NCBI GenBank assembly: GCA_013420905.1 | Contig: JAAXNY010000013.1 | Span: forward strand, 1-64,000 | Source of the DNA: Collybia mongolica | Taxonomy: Eukaryota; Basidiomycota; Agaricomycetes; Agaricales; Clitocybaceae | Reading direction: 5' to 3' | DNA: 64,000 nucleotides | Shown here: positions 35,055 to 46,417 of the stretch, one piece after another | Layout of the letters: each line of letters starts with the position of its first letter | Position numbering within the stretch: the first letter of the stretch is position 1 | The notes under the pieces: generated by a model | The model's input: the letters and a program-made list of their open reading frames with translations, nothing else | Told to the model about the DNA's origin: nothing | The model's database searches: none | Made by a program: the position numbers and the translations under genes

Positions 35055-38044
35055 ATCTAATTATGTCGAATTCTCCCAAGTCGTATACTCTTTCGGATTC
35101 CAATTGCTGAAATTGACTCCACCACCGTTGGTAGACGGGCAAAGGATATCACGTGTTTCACTTGACGCGTGATCATTCTCGATTAAGCAGTTATTTCTTA
35201 AGTTTTGAGTTACGGCAGCGTGGCTGCGCGATACGATGCGTCGACCAAATCCTGCGGACCCAGAACCTTATTGACCACGCAATTGCGCAATAGAGTTAAG
35301 TTGCCCAAATGATTAATGCTTGCGTATACAGGTGATCCCAGATTTGGTTAGCCCCGCAAGGCTTGTTCCCAAACAGGCCGTCCATGCCATTTCTTTAGAT
35401 CGAGCGCCCTGCGGACGGACATACGGTATCGTTCACTTGCCTAACTCTTAGGCAATGCCGTCGACTTACATCGACACGCCCTGTATACATGTAAAGTCAT
35501 AATCTTTCGCTCTACAAAGACAGTCTCATCACATACTACAACTAAACACAACACACGCAAGGACTAGAGTGGATCGCGTTGTTGTACATTATCTTCGCAT
35601 CCTTCGGAGAGGTCAACTGCTTCGCCCCAAAAGCTTCCTGATGTTGATCCACAACGCCGTGGCCTGTCCCTTGCCAGGCGGATGGCGATAACACTGGATA
35701 CCTAAAGCTTGTGCATCGATCAGAAGCTGCATCTTTTGATCTCAATCTTATCAACGATTGTGATACAAGTAACGAGAAGATTAGAAGGGTAAGTTTCAAG
35801 TCGTCAATGTAAGCAATCGTTATGGATATCTTGACGCATTCTGACTCCTAGGATACATTTCTTCACCAGAGCACCTATCGAAGATATTATAACATACGTA
35901 GGGTTGGATGGAAACATACCTTTCAATATCCGAGCGGATGGGTATGATATGTCCACTCATTGATACCGCATCTCAGGAGATAACTCATAAAGATCATCGG
36001 AAAGTCTAAAATTATAAATTTCCGTTAATGACAGCTGTCGTCCCCAAATACGAAGAGTTCGTGTCTCCGCTCAACAACGGGGGAACGTTCGAATGAGCAA
36101 CAGGGATCCACCTTTCTATCACGTCAGCTGCCCATATCATCGGTGCTAGAAACCATAAGGCAGGTGGTTCTGTGAAATGTGTGTTTGAGATTGAGCAGGA
36201 GTGTTGGTAACGGGACATGTATGATAATCGCCAAGGAGCCACACCCTATGCGGTGAGTACGGATTATCAAAGAATTTTCAGTGTTGTCACATTACTTCAA
36301 ACCATACAGGATATTTACTTCAGGAACATTGGCCTCAACGAACTGATCGCAAATACCACACTACCTGGGCGTCATGCGGCTAACTCCTGAATCGCGTTTG
36401 TGTCCAACTCTGCTCTGTGCTGGAGTCTGATCGTGTATCGACAGCGTTGTAGATGCAACGCCCCGACGAATGTTCGGTCACGACAGTGTATACCATGCCT
36501 AAGCTGGTCCCATCGTATCTCGAAGACACGCAGTTAGCGCTGTGGGCTCCAGTATATTAGAACAATTCGATTTCCAGTTCCTGGCAGCGCCCAGAGCCCA
36601 CAGAGGAAAGCCCTGTGGATATGGCAGGGCAATGCGCCTCGAAATCAGAGCGTCTCATTGGGCTGTTCTGAGGATCACGACCATCAGAGTTGGTTCGACA
36701 ACCCTTGACCAGCTCGGGTCGTCGCTGGTACGTACGTTCTGATCCTATTGCCTCATGTTCCTCTACTTAGATTTAAATTCTGCGATCTAGTGCTCCTTGT
36801 GAGCCTAATGAACAACGTTTCCCCAACTGTCTAACCTGATAGAGCAGTGTTTTCTTTGGGATTAACGTTTCTGGTACAACGCATGACCATAATGTGATTG
36901 TCGCAATCTAAATATAGAAATCAAACAATTACCTTCCATGTAACATGCTCAAAATACGCCTTTGGCATTGTCAACCCGAAACTTCGCCATGTGCCAAGAA
37001 ATCTCGACGTGTGTACGTTTCGTATACTTTTCTCTGGAATCTTTTGGTCAGGCAATACTTCATTCCAGGCCCATAAACTTTAAAAACTTACTTATCAAGT
37101 CGTCTGAAATAAGTTAGTCTATTAAGAGCGCCTATTGTGATCAAAATTTCTCAACGAGCATAATAAACCTGTTCAAAATTCAAACCGGTATCTAGAAAAT
37201 AAGTTCGGCGGTATGGCAGCGGCATAGTCTGGTACCGTGTGTCCGCAGTATGCCGTCCCTCACGAGGCCTCCGGAAAAGGTGAATCATGATCAGGGCTAA
37301 TTCACTATCAGTCATGTGCTAAGCGTCTTCCACTCCATGCTTACCATATCCTCATATAATCTCCCACAGGATCTCCGGTCCATATTCGGTTTAGGTTGTT
37401 CACCCCCCCGTGGCCTTGATTTTCTTGGGACGCAACGTGCGTTGCTTCAGGAAAGTTCGGTGGAAAGGCGCCGCCTTCCCTGACCAGTGTCTCAAGACTG
37501 TCTCAAGGCGAACTTGGTCCAAACTCGGCTGGTTGGTGGGCGCCCAGAGTTCCTGTCCCATGGCGTGCCCGCAAGCTGCAGACCCTAGACTGTTGCCAAC
37601 AACCCACGCACAGACAGGGCAGGACGACATACGGGACAAAAAAAAACACATCATACTGCTCGTTTTTGATTCGGTTTCTGGAAAATCCGTGACGCGTTTG
37701 AGTCCTTCTCTAGGCACCGATTCGCATCTTCGTTGCTGTTGGGGAACCTTGTGGCCAACATTTTTATCGTCTCTCCGTCCAGTGACAAGCAATTGTTGAT
37801 CAACCACACACTTGGTAGGTTATATTTAGACGCATCGTAATCTGTACCCCATTTGACCCTGGCAGGTATGCTTGAAACATGAGTTGCACAGGATCGCCCA
37901 TGGTAAAGTTCTGGGTACCCACAATCCTCATGGTTTTACATACAAGTAATATCGCGGTCACTCTAAAGTTTGCTGCAGGCCGTGAATCATGGTACGTACA
38001 TCATTATATCCTTATTCCTAGGGGATGGTCTAGTTGTGTAAACT
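35055..38044. other. 3-kb stretch without a supported gene
   Basis: I looked for spliced genes on both strands and found none I can support. A short plus-strand reading at about 36190-36390 (MRDIYFRNIGLNEL after joining across GTGAGT...ACAG) is suggestive but isolated. At 37410-37800 both strands stay open for about 130 codons without family resemblance; a palindromic GCAACGTGCGTTGC lies at its left edge. Confidence 0.45.
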
Positions 38045-39196
38045 CTATAATCTAGGCTTGATCATGTGTGCAACGCTGGCTGGATCAAGCACGGATCGCG
38101 GATAAGGAACCATTATGCCCCGTATGTGTTCGCTTCCACCATCTACTGGCAGCACCTGCCCGGTGATATACGAGGCTGCGTCACTAAAGAGGAATATCGT
38201 TGCATTGGCAATATCCTTGACATGCCCAGCCCGCCCAGAAGGATAGGCGAATTGCTTATCTGCGATGCCTTTAACAGATAACCTCTCCATTCCTTCTGTA
38301 CCATCGATGGGCCCAGGGGATATAACATTCGAACGGACGCCATGCGGCCCTTCCTCTACTGCGAGGACAGCGGACAGAGCGTCAACGCCCGCTTTTGCTG
38401 CGGAGACGTGCGCTTGGAATGGAGTACCTATGATTATCATTAAGCGTTTCAGGCATTTAAGGAAAAGAAGAAAAAGTCTCATCACAAACCGTTATAATGG
38501 AGCGTTGCGCTGACATGGATATAGGAACCTTTAGAAGCCCGAACGTGGGTAATGGTAGCTTTGATGGTATTGTACGTTCCAATCTTTGGGGAGATCAATA
38601 CGGTGACTCATTAGTGAACGAGTGGGGAACACACTGTGTCAATTTCGAGCACTGTTCGGAATGCATTCTCCGAAAGGCCAGATATAGGCGCCAAGAAGTT
38701 CCCTGCGGCGCCTAAACACGAAGTGAGAACAAATTGTGGCCCGCCCCATGAGATGCATACCGCATATGACAAAGTCGATCCGGCCGAACTTTTCGATGGT
38801 TTTTGACACAGCATCTCGCAGAGTTTTAGGGTCGCGTACATCCCCTTGGGCAGGGACACACGTTCTTCCAGTAGCATCAGACAACTCTTTAGCCGCTTGG
38901 GTGAGCCTATCCAGCCTGGAGATAGATGATGAGCGCCATGGCTACATGTTCCCAACAGGCATACCTACTTCCTCCCAACTATGACCGCGTCAGCGCCGTG
39001 CCGCATCTGCAGGTAATCAGCGCGTCAAATAGAAACTGTTAACCATACATGATCGTCTACTCACCACCGCTTCCGTCATGCCACGACATATTCCCGAGCC
39101 GCCACCGGTGCAAAAAAGCACTTTGCCCTTGAAGATTTCTGGCTTGAATATGGCTGTTGAATCGACAAGAGGTACGACGTAGGGTGATGGTGCCAT
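38045..39196 (-). CDS. SPS19: Peroxisomal 2,4-dienoyl-CoA reductase
   Basis: A short-chain dehydrogenase of the SPS19/DECR2 group, which uses NADPH to reduce 2,4-dienoyl-CoA during peroxisomal oxidation of unsaturated fatty acids. Exons, in transcription order, are 39196-39065, 39006-38969, 38915-38761, 38711-38635, 38583-38490 and 38427-38045. They give 292 residues, the length of the yeast enzyme. The cofactor motif TGGGSGI is at residues 30-36. CGAAGNF, the [12 protein letters not shown] segment with the catalytic Lys, and [13 protein letters not shown] follow in the usual order. The protein ends in PRL, a variant of the C-terminal peroxisome signal (PTS1). An in-frame ATG at 39286 would add 30 residues, but homology starts at the ATG chosen. 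The exon at 39006-38969 is 38 nt. Confidence 0.93.
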
Positions 39197-40319
39197 GTTC
39201 TCAATCGATTCTGTCCGTGGTGACAGTTGGCGGTCGCGATATAAGTAAAGACAAACAGTTGCGTTGGCCTCGGGTTTGACGTTCAATGTTCAACATCCCA
39301 ATCACTTAAAATTCCGCCTTCCCCGGCAATTGAATAACCGGTCAGCCAGTCACGTGAAAATGTCACGCGACAAGCGGTTTGTGATGCGAGACGCGTTCAG
39401 GTGAACGGCATGCTCCCTCCCATTTAGTTTGATACGTTCCTCCATATACGTGTTGTGAATATAGTCGCTCAAAATACCCCACGTTCACGAAATAACACGA
39501 AGAAGTCAGGATGGATTGCAGAAAATAACACAATGGAAAATTCCACAGACCTGGCGACCTGATTTTCTCCCAGCGCAACCACCCACCGGATAAAAATTTC
39601 ATGGAAGGCCTTTTAAGTCCCGACGTTGCCTATATCCACCAAAAAAAGTATCCTTTATACCCCTACTTTCAATCATTGCCCTGCAAGGATTTTATCTCAT
39701 CGCGTCACAGTACTTGGGTGTCTCGGACAGATCGAACTCACGCCGTATTTCTGGGCCACTTGGATCATACCCAGGTAAATCCGTAGCCTCAAGTTCAATA
39801 AGCTAGTACATCATTCTAATAAGCCATCCCCTTCCCGGGCAATGTTTCCAACAGGCACCTGAACGGCGCGTATCCTCGCCGCTCGGAAACCCCGCCGGGC
39901 TCCCGTCTACTGGTAACCGATAACCTGTGATCATGTCACATTGACCGAGGACACAGCTTTCGATCGTGTAAATTATATTGATTTGCAAAAAGCTTGTGAC
40001 TGAATATATTACAACCAAAACGTCTCAGATCCGAGGTCTCAAGCGAGAATCTGGCTTTGAAAGAGGTGTCTTTTTTATTTTCTTTACATACATAGGACCG
40101 CCGGCAGTCCTCGATCACTATTCAGTGGATCTCAAGGCGCCAGCCAGCCAGGGGACGACGGATCCATATACCCAAGAACCATGAAGGAACGCGCAATGTG
40201 ATAGTTTTGCGAACGAAGGAGAGAAAAAAGGACTAGTGACTGGAATTATGATAATAGACGCCCTGCAAAAATTACCCACGATTTGATGCAATGCTATAGC
40301 CTCACCTCCAACGACTAAA
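39197..40319. other. Intergenic, no gene seen
   Basis: The promoter of the reductase lies on the left (a CACGTG box at 39352) and the 3' flank of the HMG-box gene on the right. Open frames here are short and without features. Confidence 0.55.
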
Positions 40320-41834
40320 TCAGTCCCTCCAATATCCGTGTGGAATACCCGGCGTAGAGGCCTGTGGTTGTTGGTAATGTGCAATCGGGAGCCCAGTGAG
40401 TTGACGTTGCGGGAAAAGTGGGGTGCCTCTACCTGAGCTCGATGGTAAGACACCAGTGGGGCTGGTGGACGATGGCGGGTGATACCCATGACCAATATAA
40501 TCCTGCTTCATCGGCATAATCGCGTGAAGTTGGTCTGTGTTGTAGGGCGATTGTGACATCGGGTTAGAAGTAGCGCAAGACGTATGATTAGCCATTGAGT
40601 CTTCTATATTCGACGGGTTTGGGTGGAATGGGGAATTGAGCGTTGGAAGCAAGAAACTCGACGGAGTGGAACTTGTAGATGATGTAGTCGGGGATGATTG
40701 CCAAGGCGAATGCGTAGAAGGTGTCGAGAAGGAATGGGACTTCACACTAGGCTGCGATACCTGTGGACGGGGTAGCCCACCACCAAGGTAAGCTGGACGC
40801 CCGACGGTCGTATCCCACGTGTCATGACCGTTGGAATCGTAAATTGGGCTGGAGATCGACTGTGAATGCGAGCGGACCTGCATGGGGACAGTGTATTGGT
40901 AAGGCAGGTTGGCGGGTGGCGCGAGAGAAGATGACGATGGGACCCGTTCGCTGCCGGATCCATATGGACGCGGGTCGTGAGTCCCATTCGCGCGGTATGA
41001 ATGGTCAGAGATGGTGTACGCATAAGGAGAGCCGCGCGAGGATGAAGAGGCGAATTTCCCCTGGTCATTGTAGTTCTGGTGTACGTCGTGGGAAAGACGA
41101 CCGCGCCCAAGTGTAACGTCTGGCGGTGCATGGTCTTCGCCGTCGGTAGGCGATTCTCCGACATCGCCAAAGGCCGACATATCGTCTCCCATATCTAAGG
41201 GGAGCGGGTTATCGGCCGTTGTACGGCTACCAGGCCCGTCCGGCTTCCGGCGCTTGCGGGAATTGTTTGGTCGACGTCGATAGACGTAGTCCGGGTACTT
41301 GTTGTTGAAGGAGTCTTTCAGCTGTTTAGCTTGCTCCTGGTAGAACTGTTTCTCTCCCTAGCGCAAATCGGTCACTGACTTAGACAGTTGAGAGCTGACA
41401 AAGACGATATGTACCGGCTGCATGGCGTTCCACTCCTTGCTCAAAATCTTGCTTATTTCTCCAGTGCGCATGGCCTGATTCTCGGCCGATACTTGCGGTC
41501 TACGCCGTCGAGCGAAGATCATAAAAGCATTCATGGGCCGTTTTGGAGTCCCATCAGCGTTCAGCGTTTGGGACGTCAGAGCAGTGCTCTCATCTACGCC
41601 ATGTTTTCGCCCGTTGTTAGCAGGGTGGATCGATATGAGATATGTTCTCAGAGGCGTACCTTCTGTGTCCGTTTCCACTTTTAATGAGTCTGTGTATTGC
41701 GCGTAATTGCCGTCTTCTGAACCCGATAACGAGCCCCGCTCATCTCTGTCGTGTTGGCCATTGGCGTAAAAGTGATGTTGCTCTGCTGGCGCCACGTGCG
41801 CCCTTGCCGAGTAGTCAAGAGGAAAACGGCTCAT
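40320..41834 (-). CDS. HMG-box transcription factor
   Basis: A DNA-binding regulator with one HMG box. Two exons, 41834-41415 and 41357-40320, give 485 residues; the 57-nt intron (GTACAT...GCTAG) falls inside the box. The box runs over about residues 94-165: TPKRPMNAFMIFARRRRPQ, EIS KILSKEWNAMQP before the intron, then GEKQFYQEQAKQLKDSF and the basic tail YRRRPNNSRKRRK. The pattern is that of the fungal MATA/SOX-like group, which includes mating and sexual-development regulators. The C-terminal 300 residues are Ser/Pro/Gln-rich and low in complexity. A further in-frame 66-nt segment before the box (about 41587-41652) has GT...AG ends and a CTAAC branch-like site and may be spliced out. The specific role is unknown. 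Confidence 0.9.
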
Positions 41835-44619
41835 TTGGATAGGCGCAAAAAAGATGGGTGTAAGGGAGAAAGAGAGAGTGATCGAGATTGAAAATCAAAG
41901 GTGTTTTGAGCTGAAAATGTACCGTTACGGTGATCGGCACGGGCGCAAGTCTCAGGTGGACGGCGGAACGAAACGCGGATGCAGCCACAAGGGCGTGTTT
42001 AAACTCCCTGTAACTGTTCGCTACCGTTAGACCAACAACCACCCTCTTTGTTCTTCTCAAGTATTGTTGACGTATTATCCCAGGAAGACTCCATACCGCT
42101 AAGGAGCCCAGTTCGATCGTCCAGCTTGAATCTGGCTCGCGGAGCTCATGTCATCGCTTGATCAACCCTTGTAACACAGGGCTCACAGGCACGGTCAGCG
42201 GATTACCAGTCCTCGAAAAACTTTTCCGAGAATTTTCGAATTCCCTTGGTTTAGTAGGTTGCCTTTTTTGTTACACTGCCGGAACTTTAGATTCCTGATA
42301 CGGCTAGGTCCGAACAAAAAAGGACCATTCGGCGCTCAAAATCCCCAATTAAATCGCAAAAGGAACCGCACTCGTGATGTTTCAGAGAAGTTGCTGCCAT
42401 ATACTTTCCGTTCAGTTTCATTTTCCAGAAAAATCTGTGGCGCCGTCGTGAGGGATAAAAGTTACCTCTCACTGTGTGAGGACACCGCCATTGATCAACA
42501 CATCAAAATAACTTTCCATAAACAGAAATTTCAATCAGCGCGAACCTGTTAGGCGTCGATAAAATAAAAATCGTCATCACAGGCGAACAGACAGCCTTGA
42601 CAGAAGATCTCAGACGGGCGGACCACACACACGCACCCCACGTTGACATTTCCCAAGTTTTTTGATTCTGGAGGAGGGGCAAGCGGACATGCACGAATCT
42701 GTCACTTTCCGAGTCAGACTGAACATGTCGTACGAAAATCAAGGATTTCTTTTCCTTATGCCTCGCGAGGAGAGATCTCAAAAGAATATTCCTGACGTGT
42801 GACATCCGTTGCGTTGAGTAGTTATTGCCAAACGAATCGATACATGCTGTGCATGCAAGAAGTCATCACGGCTCCGAGTGGGACGGAAGGAACACTCCAA
42901 CATCCAACCCTTTGTAAAAAATCAACCGGTGATCATGAATCGGGCATTTTCCATGTCATGCCACGAACCTATAAACTGGTTAGTGAAGAAACTTCACAGG
43001 AATGAAATGTATCCTACCAGTTGGCCATCGGGCCTCTCCTTGGTTAAACACCGGAACTCGATCACCTTCAATACGCCGATCGGTTCAGAAAACCCTGAGT
43101 TCAGGATACGCATGGAGCTTGAGACCTCACCGTGAGAAGTCAGTTCGCTGGCAAGAGACACGATGCCACCCTCCTGGATAACATGCGAATCCAAACCCGC
43201 CAGCAGAGTGAAGCGTGATCACAAGCCAGAGCGGAATGTGCGACAACTCCTAATAGAACAGAAAGAAGAAGAGTGGCAGCCCTTTTTCATCATTCGGAGT
43301 ATTCTGTTCAACTTTCATGCTGGTTCGTAACACATCGACGACATATGACAACCGACGACCATTGTCGACTTGTCTGATGACGTTTCGATCAGGCGGAAAA
43401 CACTCGTGAACCTGAAGCGTCTAAATGTAGAAACGATTGTCAGATCGAGGGGAATGCCTGTTATAGCTCTTGCTCACAGACAATCAAAATCCTCGAGTTC
43501 GCCGTGTGGCACCTTTTTGAGATCCTCTTGGCAAGACGCACCATAGATACCATTCCAAACTTAACGGGTCAGTCACGGGTCTGCTAAAGGGTAGTCTGTT
43601 GATCCCATCTCCAGAAGATGCGAAACCGATTTTCCGGTCATTCCTCGGGAAGCTTGGACGCACTTTGCCCTAATCTCCAGGTAATTGGAATTGGTGCAGA
43701 TGGCCTCTCTTCTTAAAAGACGTTGACGCGAAGATTTGTGAATTATAAACGTCCCTAGCCACTTGACAGACCTAACGACGATCATAAACTTTCAAAAACA
43801 CATTTGTGTCTCGCTTGCTGATCAAGTACGGCGCCTGACCTGTGTGGAGGTCAGGCGCACCTAAACCTTATCAAACCTCGGCGAATTGCGGAGGCCAAGT
43901 CTAGCGCGGGGCGGGGAAGAGATAAGCCGGCGCCGTTTAGAGATAAGAAATCACAGAAGAATAATCTGAGCCCATGTCCAGGATGAGAGCAAATGTGCAT
44001 CTATGCTCGGCCTTCGCGTGATCGAGCATGCCTGGGGTGCCCTTTCAAGCGTTCTCCAGCCATTCGAAGAAACGCCAAACTAACGGTGCGATGTCCGACA
44101 TGCCACCCCAAGAAGCTGAAGGAAACCCGTTAATGAAGCCATGGGTACGCGTAAAAATCTCCAGCCGTGACCCTGACGTGATCGGGCAGGTCAGGGGTAC
44201 CTACGCGCTAACATTTGACCTTTTGGCGGGTTGCACTTGGGTTACACACTGTGAAAGGTTGATAAGACTCGATCAAACTCGATCACAGGGGGATGAAATT
44301 CTCACCGTCAAACGGCGGTACACGGATCTTGCAGGTTGGTTTACTATATTCGTTGATTTTAATGAAGGAGAATGAACCGTGCAACTTACTAGAATAACCC
44401 TTCAAACAATCCGCAGAACATAAATATGTTTAGAAAACCATGAAATCGCGGAACAGCTGTGTTTGAGATGTTGCCAGATGGGAAAGAGTGAGTGGGTCGA
44501 TAATTCCCACGGAGTGACATGTTAAGTACACGATCGGAGCGGGTCGGCAAGGCCGGCGATTCTTACCTTCGTCTCATCTTATCAGAGCAGATCTTTACAA
44601 CCGTGCCTACATTCCAGTT
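41835..44619. other. Long intergenic stretch with regulatory motifs
   Basis: No gene is supported from 41835 to 44027. At 44028-44375 a 115-codon plus-strand frame (MPGVPFQAFSSHSKKRQ...) is open but has no recognised domain; it may be part of a 5' untranslated region or a small gene. A hairpin and GATA-type motifs near 43.83-43.95 kb are listed separately. Confidence 0.45.
43831..43947. promoter_or_regulatory. Perfect hairpin followed by GATA-factor motifs
   Basis: GCGCCTGACC (43831-43840) and its exact complement (43849-43858) flank an 8-base loop. Downstream lie a CTTATC and two AGATAAG motifs (43920-43926 and 43941-43947), the sequence bound by fungal GATA factors such as nitrogen regulators. 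They lie about 670 bp before the nucleoside phosphorylase start. Functional use is inference. Confidence 0.4.
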
Positions 44620-46206
44620 ATGAAGTATACTCTAACAGATGCCAGTATGTATTTGGATGTTTCAAAGAATCTCTTGCCTGATATGTGATATGGTCACTCT
44701 ACAGATTTCCCTCGTACTTCTGATCAACGTGTTTACCACCTAGGGCTGCGGCCTGGAGAAGTCGCGAATCGAATTGTAATGTTTTTGTTTTTCAACTGCT
44801 CGGATAAAATATGAGACTAAGATCACGTTTCGCCGTCGCAGATAACCGTCGGATCACCTTCCAGAGCCAATGCCATCGCCGCGTTTCTGGACGCAAGCCC
44901 AAAGCCCTTCGTCTTGACTTCTGAGCGAGGCTTTCTGACCATTTCGGGTCGTTACAAGGGCGTTCCCATCTCAATCATAAGCATTGGGATGGGCAGCCCA
45001 AACATGGATTTTTTTGTACGCGAGGTCCGTGAGTGTTTGAGCGGCGACATGTTTATTGTCAGGTCCGTATACGCCCGCAATGGTGCTCCCTCCTCCGCCT
45101 GTGATTCTAACCTGAACAATAAATAAGGCTTGGTTCATGTGGAGCTCTCGTGGATGTCCCAGTTGGTTCTGTTGTGGTGCCAAAGGCGAGCGTGGCCATA
45201 ACCCGGAATGTAGACTATGATTTCCATAATTTGGCAGTAAATCGCGATCCACCTTACAGAATCAGCAAACCGGTAAGCTTCCTCCCCGACGACGTGTGTT
45301 TGCATCTACCCGCTTACTTTTAAAATAGGTCTCCGCGGATGCAACGCTTCATCTTGAGGTGGGTTGGACCTGTCTCCACACGAGAACGACGAATTAATCA
45401 TCGTCGTGATTTTTTTTGAACCCAGGTATGCAAGGCCCTCCATGAATCGAGGCCGCCTGGGTCAGAAGTCCCCATTCTTTCAGGGACAGTCAACGCCTCT
45501 GCTGACAGGTCCGTTCCAAATATGTGTGATCCAGGACCAGAATTTTTCTATAATTATAGTTTTCTAGCTTTTATTCATCCCAGGGAAGACAGACATCGTT
45601 CCCAGATCAGAACACCGATCTTATAGAGCAATTGCAAGCGTCAACCCCTGATCTGGCGACCTTGGAAGTAAGAGCAAACAACAACCTGGAGCGCCCATTA
45701 ATTAATAGCCCATATCATTAGATGGAGACATTCCATCTGTATCACCTCGCTGCCTGTTGGGGTGGCGGAAATAGTCCATCTGCCAAATCGGCAGATCCAC
45801 CGCTCGCAACTGGTCCAGTGAGCCCGGTCGCCTCTCTGCCCAAGTCTCCTGCCGTTCCTACCACATTGCCTCACCTTGCGTCGCTGGACACCGTCATAAG
45901 GGCCGCCGCCGCGCAGATGGTGTTCGCCTCTAGAACGTCGCAGGGGTTCATCACTCCTGATCAAGTGACAGAAGTCGAGCGATGGACTGGTTTGGTGCGT
46001 TATATTTCGAGTAATCCGAAAGCATGGTTCAACGGCAACTGACATAACCGATGGAAAGGGTGTGCTGAACGCTCTCATCAACATGGAAATACCTGCGGAC
46101 GTACGTGTTCCTGTCACAACGTCGCTTCTGCGTTAAATTCGGCCTATTGTAGCGGCTTCATTCGGAAACAGCCAGCGTATGGGAAACTGTATCAGAAAGT
46201 GTATAA
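44620..46206 (+). CDS. Uridine phosphorylase-like nucleoside phosphorylase
   Basis: A cytosolic enzyme of the PNP/UDP phosphorylase family, which splits nucleosides with phosphate into base and ribose 1-phosphate. Ten exons give 1044 nt (347 residues): 44620-44644, 44705-44775, 44842-45062, 45128-45272, 45329-45358, 45426-45508, 45568-45667, 45722-45994, 46059-46100 and 46153-46206. Landmarks in order: NFPRTSDQRVYHLGL, ITVGSPSRANAIAAFLD, ISIISIGMGSPNMDFFVREV, RLGSCGAL (phosphate-loop region), ASADSFYSSQGRQ, and MEMETFHLYHLA-like METFHLYHLAA (ribose-binding Met-Glu). A 50-residue Ser/Pro/Ala-rich insert follows the METFHLYHLAA segment, as in fungal members. Uridine rather than purine specificity is suggested by overall resemblance only. 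Exons 1 and 5 are 25 and 30 nt. Confidence 0.9.
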
Positions 46207-46417
46207 TGATTTAACATGTCAATACCAACGTGCCCATTCGACCCCAAAGTGCGGTAACCGTATTGAGCGATCTGTCCGAAAGTCACCGAGTACTTGTCTC
46301 GATCTTGTAGGTTTAATGCAATTGCAAATTACTTTATTTTGTAAGTTCCAGACACAAATATTCAGCGCAATATATTTTAAGGACACTGTAACGAGCTGGT
46401 TTCTCCGGTTCTCCTGG

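Noticed and set aside
35542..35799. Minus-strand small secreted protein with a signal-like start
   Set aside because: The frame has no ATG at its start (it would need TTG), and nothing else supports it.
37400..37807. Facing 130-codon frames on both strands with a palindrome at the edge
   Set aside because: No target duplication, terminal repeat or domain; could be chance openness in a GC-balanced stretch.
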